Positions 15,178-22,676 of a stretch of DNA of 38,462 nucleotides are shown piece after piece; the stretch's first letter is position 1; the number at the start of each line of letters is the position of its first letter. The translations under genes and the position numbers were made by a program. The stretch covers positions 1-38,462 of the forward strand of contig NZ_JAKDJU010000009.1 in the NCBI RefSeq assembly GCF_030453725.1. The letters run 5' to 3'. Source of the stretch: Brevibacterium picturae (GTDB lineage Bacteria; Actinomycetota; Actinomycetes; Actinomycetales; Brevibacteriaceae). Under the pieces are notes generated by a model. That model worked only from the letters and a program-made list of their open reading frames with translations. It had not been told where the DNA came from and did not search any database.

Positions 15178-16707
15178 GGCGAGTGCCGTCGTGATCCTGT
15201 CCGGAGTCGGAGCCTCTGCCCCCTCGAGGTCGGCCAGGGTCGTTGCCACTCTGAGCACTCGGTCGTAGCCGCGCATGGTGATCCTTCCGGTGTCGAGTGC
15301 CCGGTCCAGGTCGCGCAGGCTGTTCGGGTTCAGGCAGAAGTGTTCACGCAGCCAGGCTCCGGGAGCGTTCGAGTTCAACGTCCACTCGCAGTCGACGTAC
15401 CGATCGGCCTGCCTCTGCCGTGCATGTCTGACTCGTCCGGCGACCGTTGCGCTGTCCTCCTGTGTCCCTCCGAGACGGATGTCAGCCGGAGAGACGGGGA
15501 ACAGTTCGAGCTGCAGGTCGACGCGGTCCAGGAGCGGGCCGGACAGCCGATTTCGGTAGCGGCGTTTGTCCATCGGAGTGCAGCGGCAGGCGGATTCGGC
15601 TCCGCGCATTCCGGCCCCACACGGGCAGGGGTTCGCCGCCAGCACCAGTTGGAACGAGGCCGGGAGCACCATGGAGCCCCATGCCCGGTGGATGTGGACC
15701 TGTCGAGCCTCCATCGGCTGGCGCAGTGCTTCGAGAACGTCTCGTGAGAACTCGGGCGCTTCATCCATGAAGAGCACGCCCCGGTGGGCCCGGCTGAGAA
15801 TCCCGATCGACCCCGATCGGCGCCCGCCGATCAGCGCCGAGGCGGTGCTGCGGTGGTGGGGCGCCTCGAACGGCGGTCTGTGATCGAGTCCTTCGCTGCC
15901 GCGCAGCTCTCCCCGCAGCGAGCGTACCGCTGCCACCTCCACCGCTTGCGGGGCGTCCAATGGTGGAAGTATCCCCGGCAGACACTGTGCCAGCAGAGTC
16001 TTCCCGGCTCCCGGTGTGCCCCGCATCAGCAGGTTGTGTCCTCCGGCCGCTGCGATTTCGAGTCCGAACCGTGCTTCGGCCTGCCCTTGGACTTCGGAGA
16101 GGTCGTGGAGTTCGGATGTTTCGGCGTTGACAGTCCCGGCGTCGACGACCGGCGGCAGCATCGGGACGTTGAGCTGTCCACCATAGATGTTGATCAGTTC
16201 GGCCAATGAGGTGACGGCTCTGACTCTGGCGCCGCCGAGCAGGTCGGCTTCCTGACGATTGCCGACGGGTACGACGAACCGTTCGAACCCGGCCTGCAGA
16301 CCGCTGTGCAGGCTCGGCAGCACCCCGTTGACCGGTCGGATTCGCCCGTCGAGGCCGAGCTCACCGCAGTGGATGATCTCTTCTGTGTCCGTCTGGCTGA
16401 TGACGCCTTGGGCTTTGAGTACAGCCACAGCGATTCCGAGGTCGAATCCGGTGCCGATCTTCGGCACGGAGCCTGGAGTGAGGTTGATCGTCAGATGCTG
16501 CGTGGCAACGGGGATCCCCAGATACGCAAGTGCGGCGCGAAGTCGTTTCCGGGATTCGCTCACGGAGGCGTCGGGCAGACCGACGATGTCGATTCCCGGC
16601 AGACCTGCACTGACGCAGGCTTCGATGGACACGATCTTGCCGGCCAGTCCCCAGAGGGCGACGGCCGAAGAACGCCCGATCACGTTGAGCTTGGCTTCTT
16701 CACTCAC
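15157..16707 (-). CDS. comM: YifB/ComM family Mg-chelatase-like AAA+ ATPase
   Basis: AAA+ helicase-like ATPase; ComM promotes branch migration during natural transformation in some bacteria. 516 residues: an N-terminal Lon-protease-like domain (about 1-165, with GLPGIDIVGLPDASVSESR), a Walker A at GTPGAGKTLLAQCLPGILPP, Walker B-type GVLFMDEAPEFSRDVLEALR, and a C-terminal Mg-chelatase domain with NPCPCGAG and a Cys cluster (CPCGAGMRGAESACRC). It starts at GTG 16707, overlapping the yraN stop by 4 bases (GTGA), and its stop overlaps the dprA start by 4 bases. yraN-comM-dprA is a conserved cluster. Confidence 0.95.
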   Translation of the reverse strand: MSEEAKLNVIGRSSAVALWGLAGKIVSIEACVSAGLPGIDIVGLPDASVSESRKRLRAALAYLGIPVATQHLTINLTPGSVPKIGTGFDLGIAVAVLKAQGVISQTDTEEIIHCGELGLDGRIRPVNGVLPSLHSGLQAGFERFVVPVGNRQEADLLGGARVRAVTSLAELINIYGGQLNVPMLPPVVDAGTVNAETSELHDLSEVQGQAEARFGLEIAAAGGHNLLMRGTPGAGKTLLAQCLPGILPPLDAPQAVEVAAVRSLRGELRGSEGLDHRPPFEAPHHRSTASALIGGRRSGSIGILSRAHRGVLFMDEAPEFSRDVLEALRQPMEARQVHIHRAWGSMVLPASFQLVLAANPCPCGAGMRGAESACRCTPMDKRRYRNRLSGPLLDRVDLQLELFPVSPADIRLGGTQEDSATVAGRVRHARQRQADRYVDCEWTLNSNAPGAWLREHFCLNPNSLRDLDRALDTGRITMRGYDRVLRVATTLADLEGAEAPTPDRITTALALRTQDS

Positions 16708-17060
16708 GAGTCGACCTGCACGTTGCGCCGATATGAGTAGTCGGGTTCGGGTTCCATCACGATGCCCAGAGCATCGATGCGGATAGCGGGATAGAACTCG
16801 CTCTGCCCGCGCAGCCAGATGCCAGAGAGCATTCTGATCCGTCTCAGCTTCGCCCCGGTCACGGCCTCGAGCGGAGACCCGAGCGCGAGAGTTCTGCGGG
16901 TCTTCACCTCGACGAAGACGATGGCTTCACCGTCTCGCGCGATGATGTCGACCTCTCCCCGTGGGCACCTGAAGTTGCGTTCGATGATGACCATTCCCTG
17001 CCGCTGCAGGAAATCTGCAGCCAGGTCCTCCCCCGTCTGCCCCAAGGCGCGGTGGCGCAT
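16704..17060 (-). CDS. YraN / UPF0102 endonuclease-like protein
   Basis: Small protein of the PD-(D/E)xK restriction-endonuclease fold, function unproven. With the start at ATG 17060 it is 118 residues, the family norm, and opens M-R-H-R-A-L-G-Q-T-G-E-D. The nuclease core is NFRCPRGEVDIIARDGEAIV followed by FVEVKTRR (conserved E, D, E-x-K). Upstream in-frame starts at 17102 and 17195 would add non-conserved residues. Its stop overlaps the comM start by four bases. Confidence 0.85.
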   Translation of the reverse strand: MRHRALGQTGEDLAADFLQRQGMVIIERNFRCPRGEVDIIARDGEAIVFVEVKTRRTLALGSPLEAVTGAKLRRIRMLSGIWLRGQSEFYPAIRIDALGIVMEPEPDYSYRRNVQVDS

Positions 17061-17152
17061 TCCCGGTGTCGTTGTGCTCCGTTTGTCAGATGTCGGTCCC
17101 ATGGGGACAGACCACCACCGGCGGTGAAGACGTGACAAGGGCAGAAGAACGG

Positions 17153-17214
17153 CCTGTGGACGGCGCGTCGTCGTCCACAGGCCCATCACGTGCAAGTCGG
17201 GGTCCTGTCCACAG
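17153..17214. promoter_or_regulatory. cluster of DnaA-box-like TGTGGA/TCCACA motifs
   Basis: CCTGTGGAC (17153-17161) and GTCCACAGG (17173-17181) form a 9-bp inverted repeat, and TGTCCACA follows at 17206-17213. The motifs are one to two bases off the DnaA box consensus TTGTCCACA. They lie in the spacer upstream of yraN. Chance occurrence cannot be excluded. Confidence 0.3.
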
Positions 17215-17278
17215 CCGACCGGTGTGTCAGTGGTTCCTCCTTGTCAGGAACTCCTTCTCGTCAGCCCCTGATCGTGTG

Positions 17279-17596
17279 TCAGCCCCTGATCGACGTCGGT
17301 GGCTCCAGATCGCTCTTGGCGATCTCCTCGATGTTGACGTCCTTGAAGGTGAGCACATGCACGGTCTTGATGAAACGCGCTGATCGGTAACTGTCCCACA
17401 CCCAGGCATCGCGCAGCGTCAGTTCGAAATAGACGTCCCCGGCGTCGTTGTGGGCCTTGAGATCGACGTGATTGGCCAGATAGAAGCGCCGTTCGGTCTC
17501 CACAACATAGGCGAAGAGTCCCACAACATCGCGATACTCCTTGTAGAGCTGAAGCTCCAGCTGGGCTTCGTAGTCGTCCAGATCATCAGTGCTCAT
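17279..17596 (-). CDS. DUF2469 family protein
   Basis: 105-residue actinobacterial protein of unknown function, typically found next to rnhB. Starts M-S-T-D-D-L-D-D-Y-E and contains LQLYKEYRDVVGLFAYVVET and RRFYLANHVDLK, which match the family pattern, plus a C-terminal VLTFKDVNIEEIAKSDL. The ATG at 17596 overlaps the rnhB stop by four bases (ATGA). An upstream extension to 17722 would lie wholly inside rnhB and is not supported. Confidence 0.9.
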   Translation of the reverse strand: MSTDDLDDYEAQLELQLYKEYRDVVGLFAYVVETERRFYLANHVDLKAHNDAGDVYFELTLRDAWVWDSYRSARFIKTVHVLTFKDVNIEEIAKSDLEPPTSIRG

Positions 17597-18324
17597 GACG
17601 ATCCCTCCTTCGCATCGTGGGCCGTGTGCAGGCGGAAGCTTCTCCGGTGGTGAATGCTGGGGCCGAAATCGGCGATCCCCTGACGGTGTTTGATGGTTCC
17701 GTATCCGACATTCGACTCCCAACCATACTGGGGGTGCCCCTGCGCGAGGGCGATCATCGCCTCGTCTCGGTGGACTTTGGCGACGATACTCGCCGCGGCG
17801 ATGACCGGAACACTGCCGTCGCCTTTGATCACGGTCCTCACCTGGGGCAGATCGAGGTCTGCAGCGGACCCGAATATCCCCAGGCAGTCGAGCGTGAGTG
17901 GAGCCGAAAGCCAGTCATGTTTGCCGTCGAGGAGCACCATCGTCGATGAGGGAAAGATCGTCGAGCCCACGAGCGGCAACAGCATGTCACACAGTGCCCG
18001 ACGACCGGCCAGGTTCAGTGCCATGGTCATTCCGAGTTCGTCGAGCTCGCTCGGGCTCGTCGAGCCCACAGCCGTGGCCCGCGCCCATCCAGCCACACGG
18101 TCGGTGGCAGACTGACGCGACAGCGCGCTCAACTGCTTCGAATCATGAATTCCCTCGGGCACCTCGGCGGCGGTCAGGGTCGTCAGGTCGAAGAGGGCAA
18201 CGCCCACGCTGAGCGGTCCCGCCAGTGCCCCGCGACCGACTTCGTCGATGCCGATGACGAATTCATAGCCTTCTGCCAGCAGGGTGCGCTCAAGGCTGAG
18301 ATCGTGCAGTCCTGTCCGTGCCAT
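17593..18324 (-). CDS. rnhB: ribonuclease HII
   Basis: Cuts RNA in RNA-DNA hybrids and single ribonucleotides in DNA. 243 residues. The catalytic motif IGIDEVGRGALAGPL provides D27 and E28; DSKQLSALSR, VIKGDGSVPVIAAASIVAKV and HPQYGWESNVGYGT are further family blocks. Its ATG shares one base with the upstream lepB stop (TGATG), and its stop overlaps DUF2469, so the three genes are co-translated. Confidence 0.97.
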   Translation of the reverse strand: MARTGLHDLSLERTLLAEGYEFVIGIDEVGRGALAGPLSVGVALFDLTTLTAAEVPEGIHDSKQLSALSRQSATDRVAGWARATAVGSTSPSELDELGMTMALNLAGRRALCDMLLPLVGSTIFPSSTMVLLDGKHDWLSAPLTLDCLGIFGSAADLDLPQVRTVIKGDGSVPVIAAASIVAKVHRDEAMIALAQGHPQYGWESNVGYGTIKHRQGIADFGPSIHHRRSFRLHTAHDAKEGSS

Positions 18325-19028
18325 CAGCTGCCGGTGATTCCTTCGGGTTCGGGAACGTCGGCGAAGACCGCTTCCGGAGTGGACATCCAGTTGAAGTGCT
18401 TGAAGGGCCAGTTGATGAGGAAGACGGTGCCCACCACATTGTCTTCGGACACGTAGGGCTGCGTGTCGAGGTGGTAGCGGGAGTCTGCGGAGTTGCTGCG
18501 GTTATCGCCCATCACCCAATAGTGGCCCTGCGGGACGGTGACGTCGAACTCCAAGTCTGAGGGGGCGGTTCCCTGATCGAGGTATGTCTCATCGACGGGT
18601 TCGCCGTTGACGAGGATGCGCCCCTGTGCGTCGCAGCATTCGACGGTGTCTCCTCCGACGCCGATGACACGCTTGATCAATTGGTTGCCCCCGTCAGCGG
18701 GAGCCAATCCGACGAATTCGAGGATGGGGTTGGGCTCATATTCCGAGACCTCTTCAGGCGTCAGCCAATGGTCGGGGTCGTCGAAGACGATGATGTCGCC
18801 GCGGTCGGCCGGTCCGAATCGGGGCGCGAGCTGGTTGACGAGGACCCGATCGTCGATCTGCAGGGTGTCCATCATCGATCCCGAGGGGATGTAGAACGAG
18901 CGGACGACCCAGGTCTTCAGTGCGGTGGAGATGAGGATGGCGACGAGGATGATCGCTGCGGTCTCGAGCAGGCCGCGAAGGAGTTTCTTCGGGGCTGAAG
19001 GTGGGGAAGCTTCTGATTCGGCTGACAT
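18324..19028 (-). CDS. lepB: type I signal peptidase (copy 1)
   Basis: Membrane serine protease that removes signal peptides from exported proteins. 234 residues: a cytoplasmic N-terminus, one membrane segment (about 20-37, LLETAAIILVAILISTAL), then the external catalytic domain with Ser51 (YIPSGSMMDTL) and general base Lys119 (NQLIKRVIGVGGDTVE). The box E motif GDNRSNSADSR is present. The ATG at 19028 begins M-S-A-E-S-E-A; an upstream start at 19094 would add atypical residues. It lies directly upstream of rnhB and downstream of a second lepB. Confidence 0.95.
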   Translation of the reverse strand: MSAESEASPPSAPKKLLRGLLETAAIILVAILISTALKTWVVRSFYIPSGSMMDTLQIDDRVLVNQLAPRFGPADRGDIIVFDDPDHWLTPEEVSEYEPNPILEFVGLAPADGGNQLIKRVIGVGGDTVECCDAQGRILVNGEPVDETYLDQGTAPSDLEFDVTVPQGHYWVMGDNRSNSADSRYHLDTQPYVSEDNVVGTVFLINWPFKHFNWMSTPEAVFADVPEPEGITGS

Positions 19029-19135
19029 TCGTTCGCTTTCGCATCGGACCACAGGTTCCGCAGAGGGACTGAAATGAGCGTACCAGCACCTCACCGCGGC
19101 AGCTGTCAGGCTGCGATCAACTCACATGGATCCGC

Positions 19136-19777
19136 TCAGTCGACCGAAGAGCCGTGTCCGATCACGGGCCCGATGACGCGGTCGAGGGGGATGAATCCGC
19201 CACCGGGTTTGCCCAGCAGTGCGCGCGAGTCTGCGGAGTCGTTCCGGTTGTCGCCCATCACCCACATCGTGTCGGCGGGGACTTCGATCGAGAACTCGGA
19301 GCTCGAGGCCGGGTGCGGCGCGTAGTCTTCTTCGAGTGGTTCGTCGTTGAGCAGCAGTCGACCCTGCGCGTCGCAGCATCGGAGCGTGTCTCCGCCGACG
19401 GCGATGACGCGTTTGACGTAGTAGACGTCGCGGCTTCCGAGCCCGATCCAGGACCCTGCCTTCTGCAGCGGGGTCGGCAGCGCGTCGTCGACGAAGGAGC
19501 CGCGCCCGTCGAAGACGACGATGTCTCCGCGTCGGATGTCTGACCGCAGCGCGTCGGGACGCCACACAGTGATGTCGTCGCCGACGTCGAGGGTCGGCTC
19601 CATCGATGCGCTGGGGATCGTGAAACGTTGGATGATGAACCCGCGAACCGATCCGCCGATGACGATGATGAGGATCGCGATGACTGCGACGATCTTCCAC
19701 AAGCGGCTCGAGTACAGAAAACGCGACCCGAAGGTCGCGTTTTCGTGATTCTGCGGCACAGCGTGATCATTGCCCAC
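19136..19777 (-). CDS. lepB: type I signal peptidase (copy 2), start uncertain
   Basis: Second signal peptidase, 213 residues from GTG 19777. One membrane segment (about 27-42, IVAVIAILIIVIGG), catalytic Ser58 (FTIPSASMEPTLDVGDD), Lys122 (YYVKRVIAVGGDTLRC) and GDNRNDSADSR. It differs clearly from the neighbouring lepB, so the pair is an old duplication. The start is problematic: no good Shine-Dalgarno precedes 19777 or GTG 19759, and a perfect terminator hairpin (19718-19743) falls inside the first codons. A TTG at 19702, just past the hairpin, would leave the membrane segment and catalytic domain intact. Confidence 0.88.
   Translation of the reverse strand: MGNDHAVPQNHENATFGSRFLYSSRLWKIVAVIAILIIVIGGSVRGFIIQRFTIPSASMEPTLDVGDDITVWRPDALRSDIRRGDIVVFDGRGSFVDDALPTPLQKAGSWIGLGSRDVYYVKRVIAVGGDTLRCCDAQGRLLLNDEPLEEDYAPHPASSSEFSIEVPADTMWVMGDNRNDSADSRALLGKPGGGFIPLDRVIGPVIGHGSSVD
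19718..19743 (-). terminator. Rho-independent terminator after rplS, overlapping the lepB2 5' end
   Basis: An 11-bp perfect stem: AAAACGCGACC (19743-19733 on the minus strand) with GGTCGCGTTTT (19728-19718), closed by a C(TTCG)G tetraloop and ending in TTTT. It lies 51 bases past the rplS stop. The A/T flanks make it usable from either strand. It probably ends the rplS transcript. Confidence 0.82.
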
Positions 19778-19793
19778 AGTGCCAGGCAATGAA

Positions 19794-20135
<342 letters not shown>

Positions 20136-20154
20136 TGTGTTTCTCCATGTGTCC

Positions 20155-20287
20155 CCTGCTTCAGGTCGAGGACACGCATATCGGACCGGTTGAACCGGTG
20201 ATTGGATCGTCTGTCGGGATCGCTCCCCGACGTTCTCCGATATCGACACCGGAGTACGGTCTTGGGCACCCATCCCCCTGAAGCAGG
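20155..20287 (-). ncRNA. candidate structured leader RNA of rplS
   Basis: The trmD-rplS spacer holds nested pairings: an outer 11-bp perfect pair (20277-20287 with 20155-20165), a 7-bp pair (20237-20243 with 20178-20184), and two internal hairpins (GTCGGG 20213-20218 with CCCGAC 20226-20231, and ACCGGTT/AACCGGT at 20185-20199). The outer 3' strand ends about 10 bases before the L19 Shine-Dalgarno. Each outer strand can also fold alone (CCTG-CTT-CAGG and CCTG-AAG-CAGG), giving a possible two-state switch. A ribosomal-protein autoregulatory leader is inferred from the position. Confidence 0.5.
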
Positions 20288-20310
20288 TGAATGCCAACAA
20301 ACGCGACGAT

Positions 20311-21141
20311 CTATTCTGTCATGGATTCGTCATCGGACTCAAACCGTTCCAGAACGGCGCGATCATGCTTGTCGAGGCCGTTGAGTTCAGCGAGCAGATC
20401 GGGCCTGATCTCGGCGGTGCGTTCAAGCCTCCGGTCCCGGCGCCATCGCGCGATCGCACCGTGGTTTCCGCTGAGCAGGATCTCGGGCACATCGCGGTCC
20501 CGCCAGCTGGCGGGCTTCGTATAGATCGGGTATTCGAGGAGCCCGTCCTCGTGACTCTCCTCCGTCAGCGATTCCGGGTTGCCGATGACCCCGGGGATGA
20601 GACGGCTGACGGCTTCGATCATCACCATTGAGGCGACCTCTCCCCCATTGAGCACATAGTCTCCGATGCTCATGGGGCGCAGATCGAAGCGCTCGGCCGA
20701 CCAGTCGATGACGCGTTGGTCGATGCCTTCATAACGCCCGCACGCGAACACGAGGTGTTCGGCGCCAGAGAGGTCCTCGGCGATGCTCTGGTCGAATACC
20801 GGACCGGCGGGGCTGGGGACGATGAGGATCGGTTTTTCGGCCTCGCCGGTCGTCCCTCCGGGCCCCTCGCCGGTCGTCCCTCCGGGCCCCTCGCCGGTCG
20901 TCCCTCCGGGCCCCTCGCCGAGGATGTGTTCGAGTGCCAGCGCCCAGGGCTCGGCCTTCATCACCATTCCGGCACCCCCGCCGTATGGTGAGTCGTCGAC
21001 CGTGTTGTGACGGTCGAACGTGAACTGGCGCAGGTCGTGCACGTTCAAATCGAGCAGTCCCCGTTCGACGGCTTTGCCGATGAGTGAGAGCTTCAGCCCG
21101 ACGAGATACTCCGGGAAGATGGAGACGACGTCGATCTTCAT
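20311..21141 (-). CDS. trmD: tRNA (guanosine(37)-N1)-methyltransferase with repeat insertion
   Basis: SPOUT-knot methyltransferase making m1G37 in tRNAs read by CNN codons, preventing +1 frameshifts. 276 residues from ATG 21141 (M-K-I-D-V-V-S-I-F-P-E-Y, the usual family start); an ATG at 21153 overlapping the rimM stop (ATGA) is a possible alternative. Motifs: DDSPYGGGAGMVMKAEP, FACGRYEGIDQRVID and SIGDYVLNGGEVASMVMIEA. Between GAGMVMKAEP and the knot, three exact GEGPGGTT repeats are inserted, encoded by a 24-bp array. It follows rimM directly, as in most bacteria. Confidence 0.95.
   Translation of the reverse strand: MKIDVVSIFPEYLVGLKLSLIGKAVERGLLDLNVHDLRQFTFDRHNTVDDSPYGGGAGMVMKAEPWALALEHILGEGPGGTTGEGPGGTTGEGPGGTTGEAEKPILIVPSPAGPVFDQSIAEDLSGAEHLVFACGRYEGIDQRVIDWSAERFDLRPMSIGDYVLNGGEVASMVMIEAVSRLIPGVIGNPESLTEESHEDGLLEYPIYTKPASWRDRDVPEILLSGNHGAIARWRRDRRLERTAEIRPDLLAELNGLDKHDRAVLERFESDDESMTE
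20844..20915. repeat. three exact 24-bp tandem repeats inside trmD
   Basis: Identical units at 20844-20867, 20868-20891 and 20892-20915, with part of a fourth after them. The unit length is a multiple of three, so each copy adds eight residues (GEGPGGTT) without breaking the reading frame. Confidence 0.95.
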
Positions 21142-21149
21142 GCCTGGGC

Positions 21150-21650
21150 TCATGGAGCGTCGAAGAGACCGGCCGGGGGTGTGACTCTGACCCATCCGGC
21201 CTCGACGTCGACCTCGGGCACGATCTCGGCGACGAAGGGAATGAGCGCCTGGTGACCGTCGACGTGCTTCATGTGGAGCAGGTCCTGGGCGGTGCCGTTC
21301 GTGACGTCGACGATCTCACCGACGAGCGCCTCGCCTTCGAGAACTCGCAGGCCGATGAGGTCTTCTAGGTACCAGGCGTCGTCCTCACCCTCGTCCTCCT
21401 CCTGGTCGCTGAGGAGGAGAGTGTTGCGGATCTCTTCGGCCCGGTTGCGATCCGGCACCTCATCGAAGGTCAGCAGCAGTCGGTCCCGGTGCCACCTGGC
21501 CGACTTCAGCGTCAGCTCACCGATGTCGGGATCGGTGGAGTAGGTCTGACCAGTCACGAACCGTTCGTCCGGCCGGTCGGTGCGCACCTCGACGGTGAAT
21601 TCCCCTTTGATGCCGTGCGGTTTGCCCAGCCGGGCGATCACCGTGTCCAT
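21150..21650 (-). CDS. rimM: 16S rRNA processing/maturation protein RimM
   Basis: Assembly factor for the 30S head that binds S19. 166 residues. N-terminal RimM domain: VIARLGKPHGIKGEFTVEVR then TDRPDERF; C-terminal PRC-barrel with DDAWYLEDLIGLRVLEGE, IVDVTNGTAQDLLHMKHVDG and LIPFVAEIVPEVD. An acidic SDQEEDEGEDD stretch precedes the barrel. The ATG at 21650 has GAGGAG 4 bases upstream. The 211-base gap upstream carries a hairpin, so rimM-trmD may be at least partly separate from ffh-rpsP-KH. Confidence 0.95.
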   Translation of the reverse strand: MDTVIARLGKPHGIKGEFTVEVRTDRPDERFVTGQTYSTDPDIGELTLKSARWHRDRLLLTFDEVPDRNRAEEIRNTLLLSDQEEDEGEDDAWYLEDLIGLRVLEGEALVGEIVDVTNGTAQDLLHMKHVDGHQALIPFVAEIVPEVDVEAGWVRVTPPAGLFDAP

Positions 21651-21807
21651 ACTGCTCCTCGTATTCGTGAAACTGCTCGGGCTCGTACTCGTGAAGGCAC
21701 CGGCGCCGATGAAGGTGCGGGTCCGCATTCACTTCCAGCACACAGTTTAGTCGCCCTCTCATGGTCGTACCCCACGAGTCTCGATGACGGACCGGGCCGG
21801 TGAATAC

Positions 21808-21851
21808 AGAGAAGGGGGACGCAGCGATGACACGCCGCATCCCCCTTCTCT
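21808..21851 (-). terminator. 15-bp stem-loop between the KH gene and rimM
   Basis: AGAGAAGGGGGACGC (21808-21822) pairs with GCATCCCCCTTCTCT (21837-21851), one G-U pair, with a 14-base loop. It begins 11 bases past the KH gene stop. There is no clear T-run, so it may be a factor-dependent or partial terminator, or an RNA-processing site. Confidence 0.6.
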
Positions 21852-21861
21852 GATGAAGGTG

Positions 21862-22092
21862 TTACGCCTCGATGAGGTCCACTCGCACCGACTCGCGGCC
21901 GGCCAGAGAGTTGATCACGGTGCGCAGAGCTTTTGCGGTTCTCCCCGCGCGACCGATGACACGTCCGAGGTCTTCCGGATGAACCCGAACCTCGAGCGTG
22001 GTCCCGCGCTGTGACGAGCGGGATCGAACAGCAACATCGTCGGGATGATCGACGATGCCGCGGACCAGATGTTCGAGCGAATCAGACAACAT
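21862..22092 (-). CDS. KH-domain RNA-binding protein (KhpA-type)
   Basis: 76-residue single KH-domain protein; KhpA-like proteins bind RNA and influence ribosome assembly and cell growth. The KH signature is LGRVIGRAGRTAKALRTVIN (GxxG loop G-R-A-G). It starts at ATG 22092, just after the rpsP stop (22094), a spacing of one base that implies translational coupling. rpsP-KH-rimM-trmD is the standard gene order. Confidence 0.92.
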   Translation of the reverse strand: MLSDSLEHLVRGIVDHPDDVAVRSRSSQRGTTLEVRVHPEDLGRVIGRAGRTAKALRTVINSLAGRESVRVDLIEA

Positions 22093-22093
22093 G

Positions 22094-22516
22094 TCAGGCT
22101 TCAGCGCTCTCTTCGGAAGCAGCAGGAGCCGCTTCTTCAGCCGCTGCAGCCTTGTCCGAACCCTTAGGAGTGATGGCCTCCTTGATCACAGATCCGGCAG
22201 CGGGAGCCACGTAGGCTTCCTTCTCCGACTGCGGCTGCACAGTGTTCACTGCTTCGCCGACGCCGGTGTGCTTCTGCCAGTCACCGGTGAGCTTGAGGAT
22301 CGCGCGAACCTGATCGGTCGGCTGAGCACCGACGGAGAGCCAGTGCTGAGCGCGCTCCGAATCGATCTCGATGACCGAAGGGTTGCGGGTCGGGTGGTAG
22401 ATGCCGATCTGTTCGATGGCCTTGCCATCGCGACGGGTGCGCGAATCGGCCACGACGACGCGGTAGTGCGGTGCACGGATCTTGCCCATGCGCTTCAAGC
22501 GAATTTTGACTGCCAC
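22094..22516 (-). CDS. rpsP: 30S ribosomal protein S16
   Basis: Small-subunit assembly protein. 140 residues from GTG 22516 (V-A-V-K-I-R-L-K-R-M-G-K), with HYRVVVADSRTRRDGKAIE and GIYHPTRNPSVIEID. A C-terminal tail of about 25 residues is rich in Ala/Glu, echoing the S2 tail in this genome. GGAGAC lies 9 bases before the start. Leader 22517-22676 separates it from ffh. Confidence 0.95.
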   Translation of the reverse strand: MAVKIRLKRMGKIRAPHYRVVVADSRTRRDGKAIEQIGIYHPTRNPSVIEIDSERAQHWLSVGAQPTDQVRAILKLTGDWQKHTGVGEAVNTVQPQSEKEAYVAPAAGSVIKEAITPKGSDKAAAAEEAAPAASEESAEA

Positions 22517-22676
22517 TTTAGTGGTGTCTCCTTTTGTGTTTTTGTTGCACAGAGGCTCCAGAAGAATCGTGGGGTTGACCTGTCGGAGTCTGTGACCTGG
22601 ACTATCACCACAACGCGGAAGAGAGGGCCCGCGTCGGAAGCAAAAGTACAAGACTCAATTGTGCCAGAAAGGCCTA

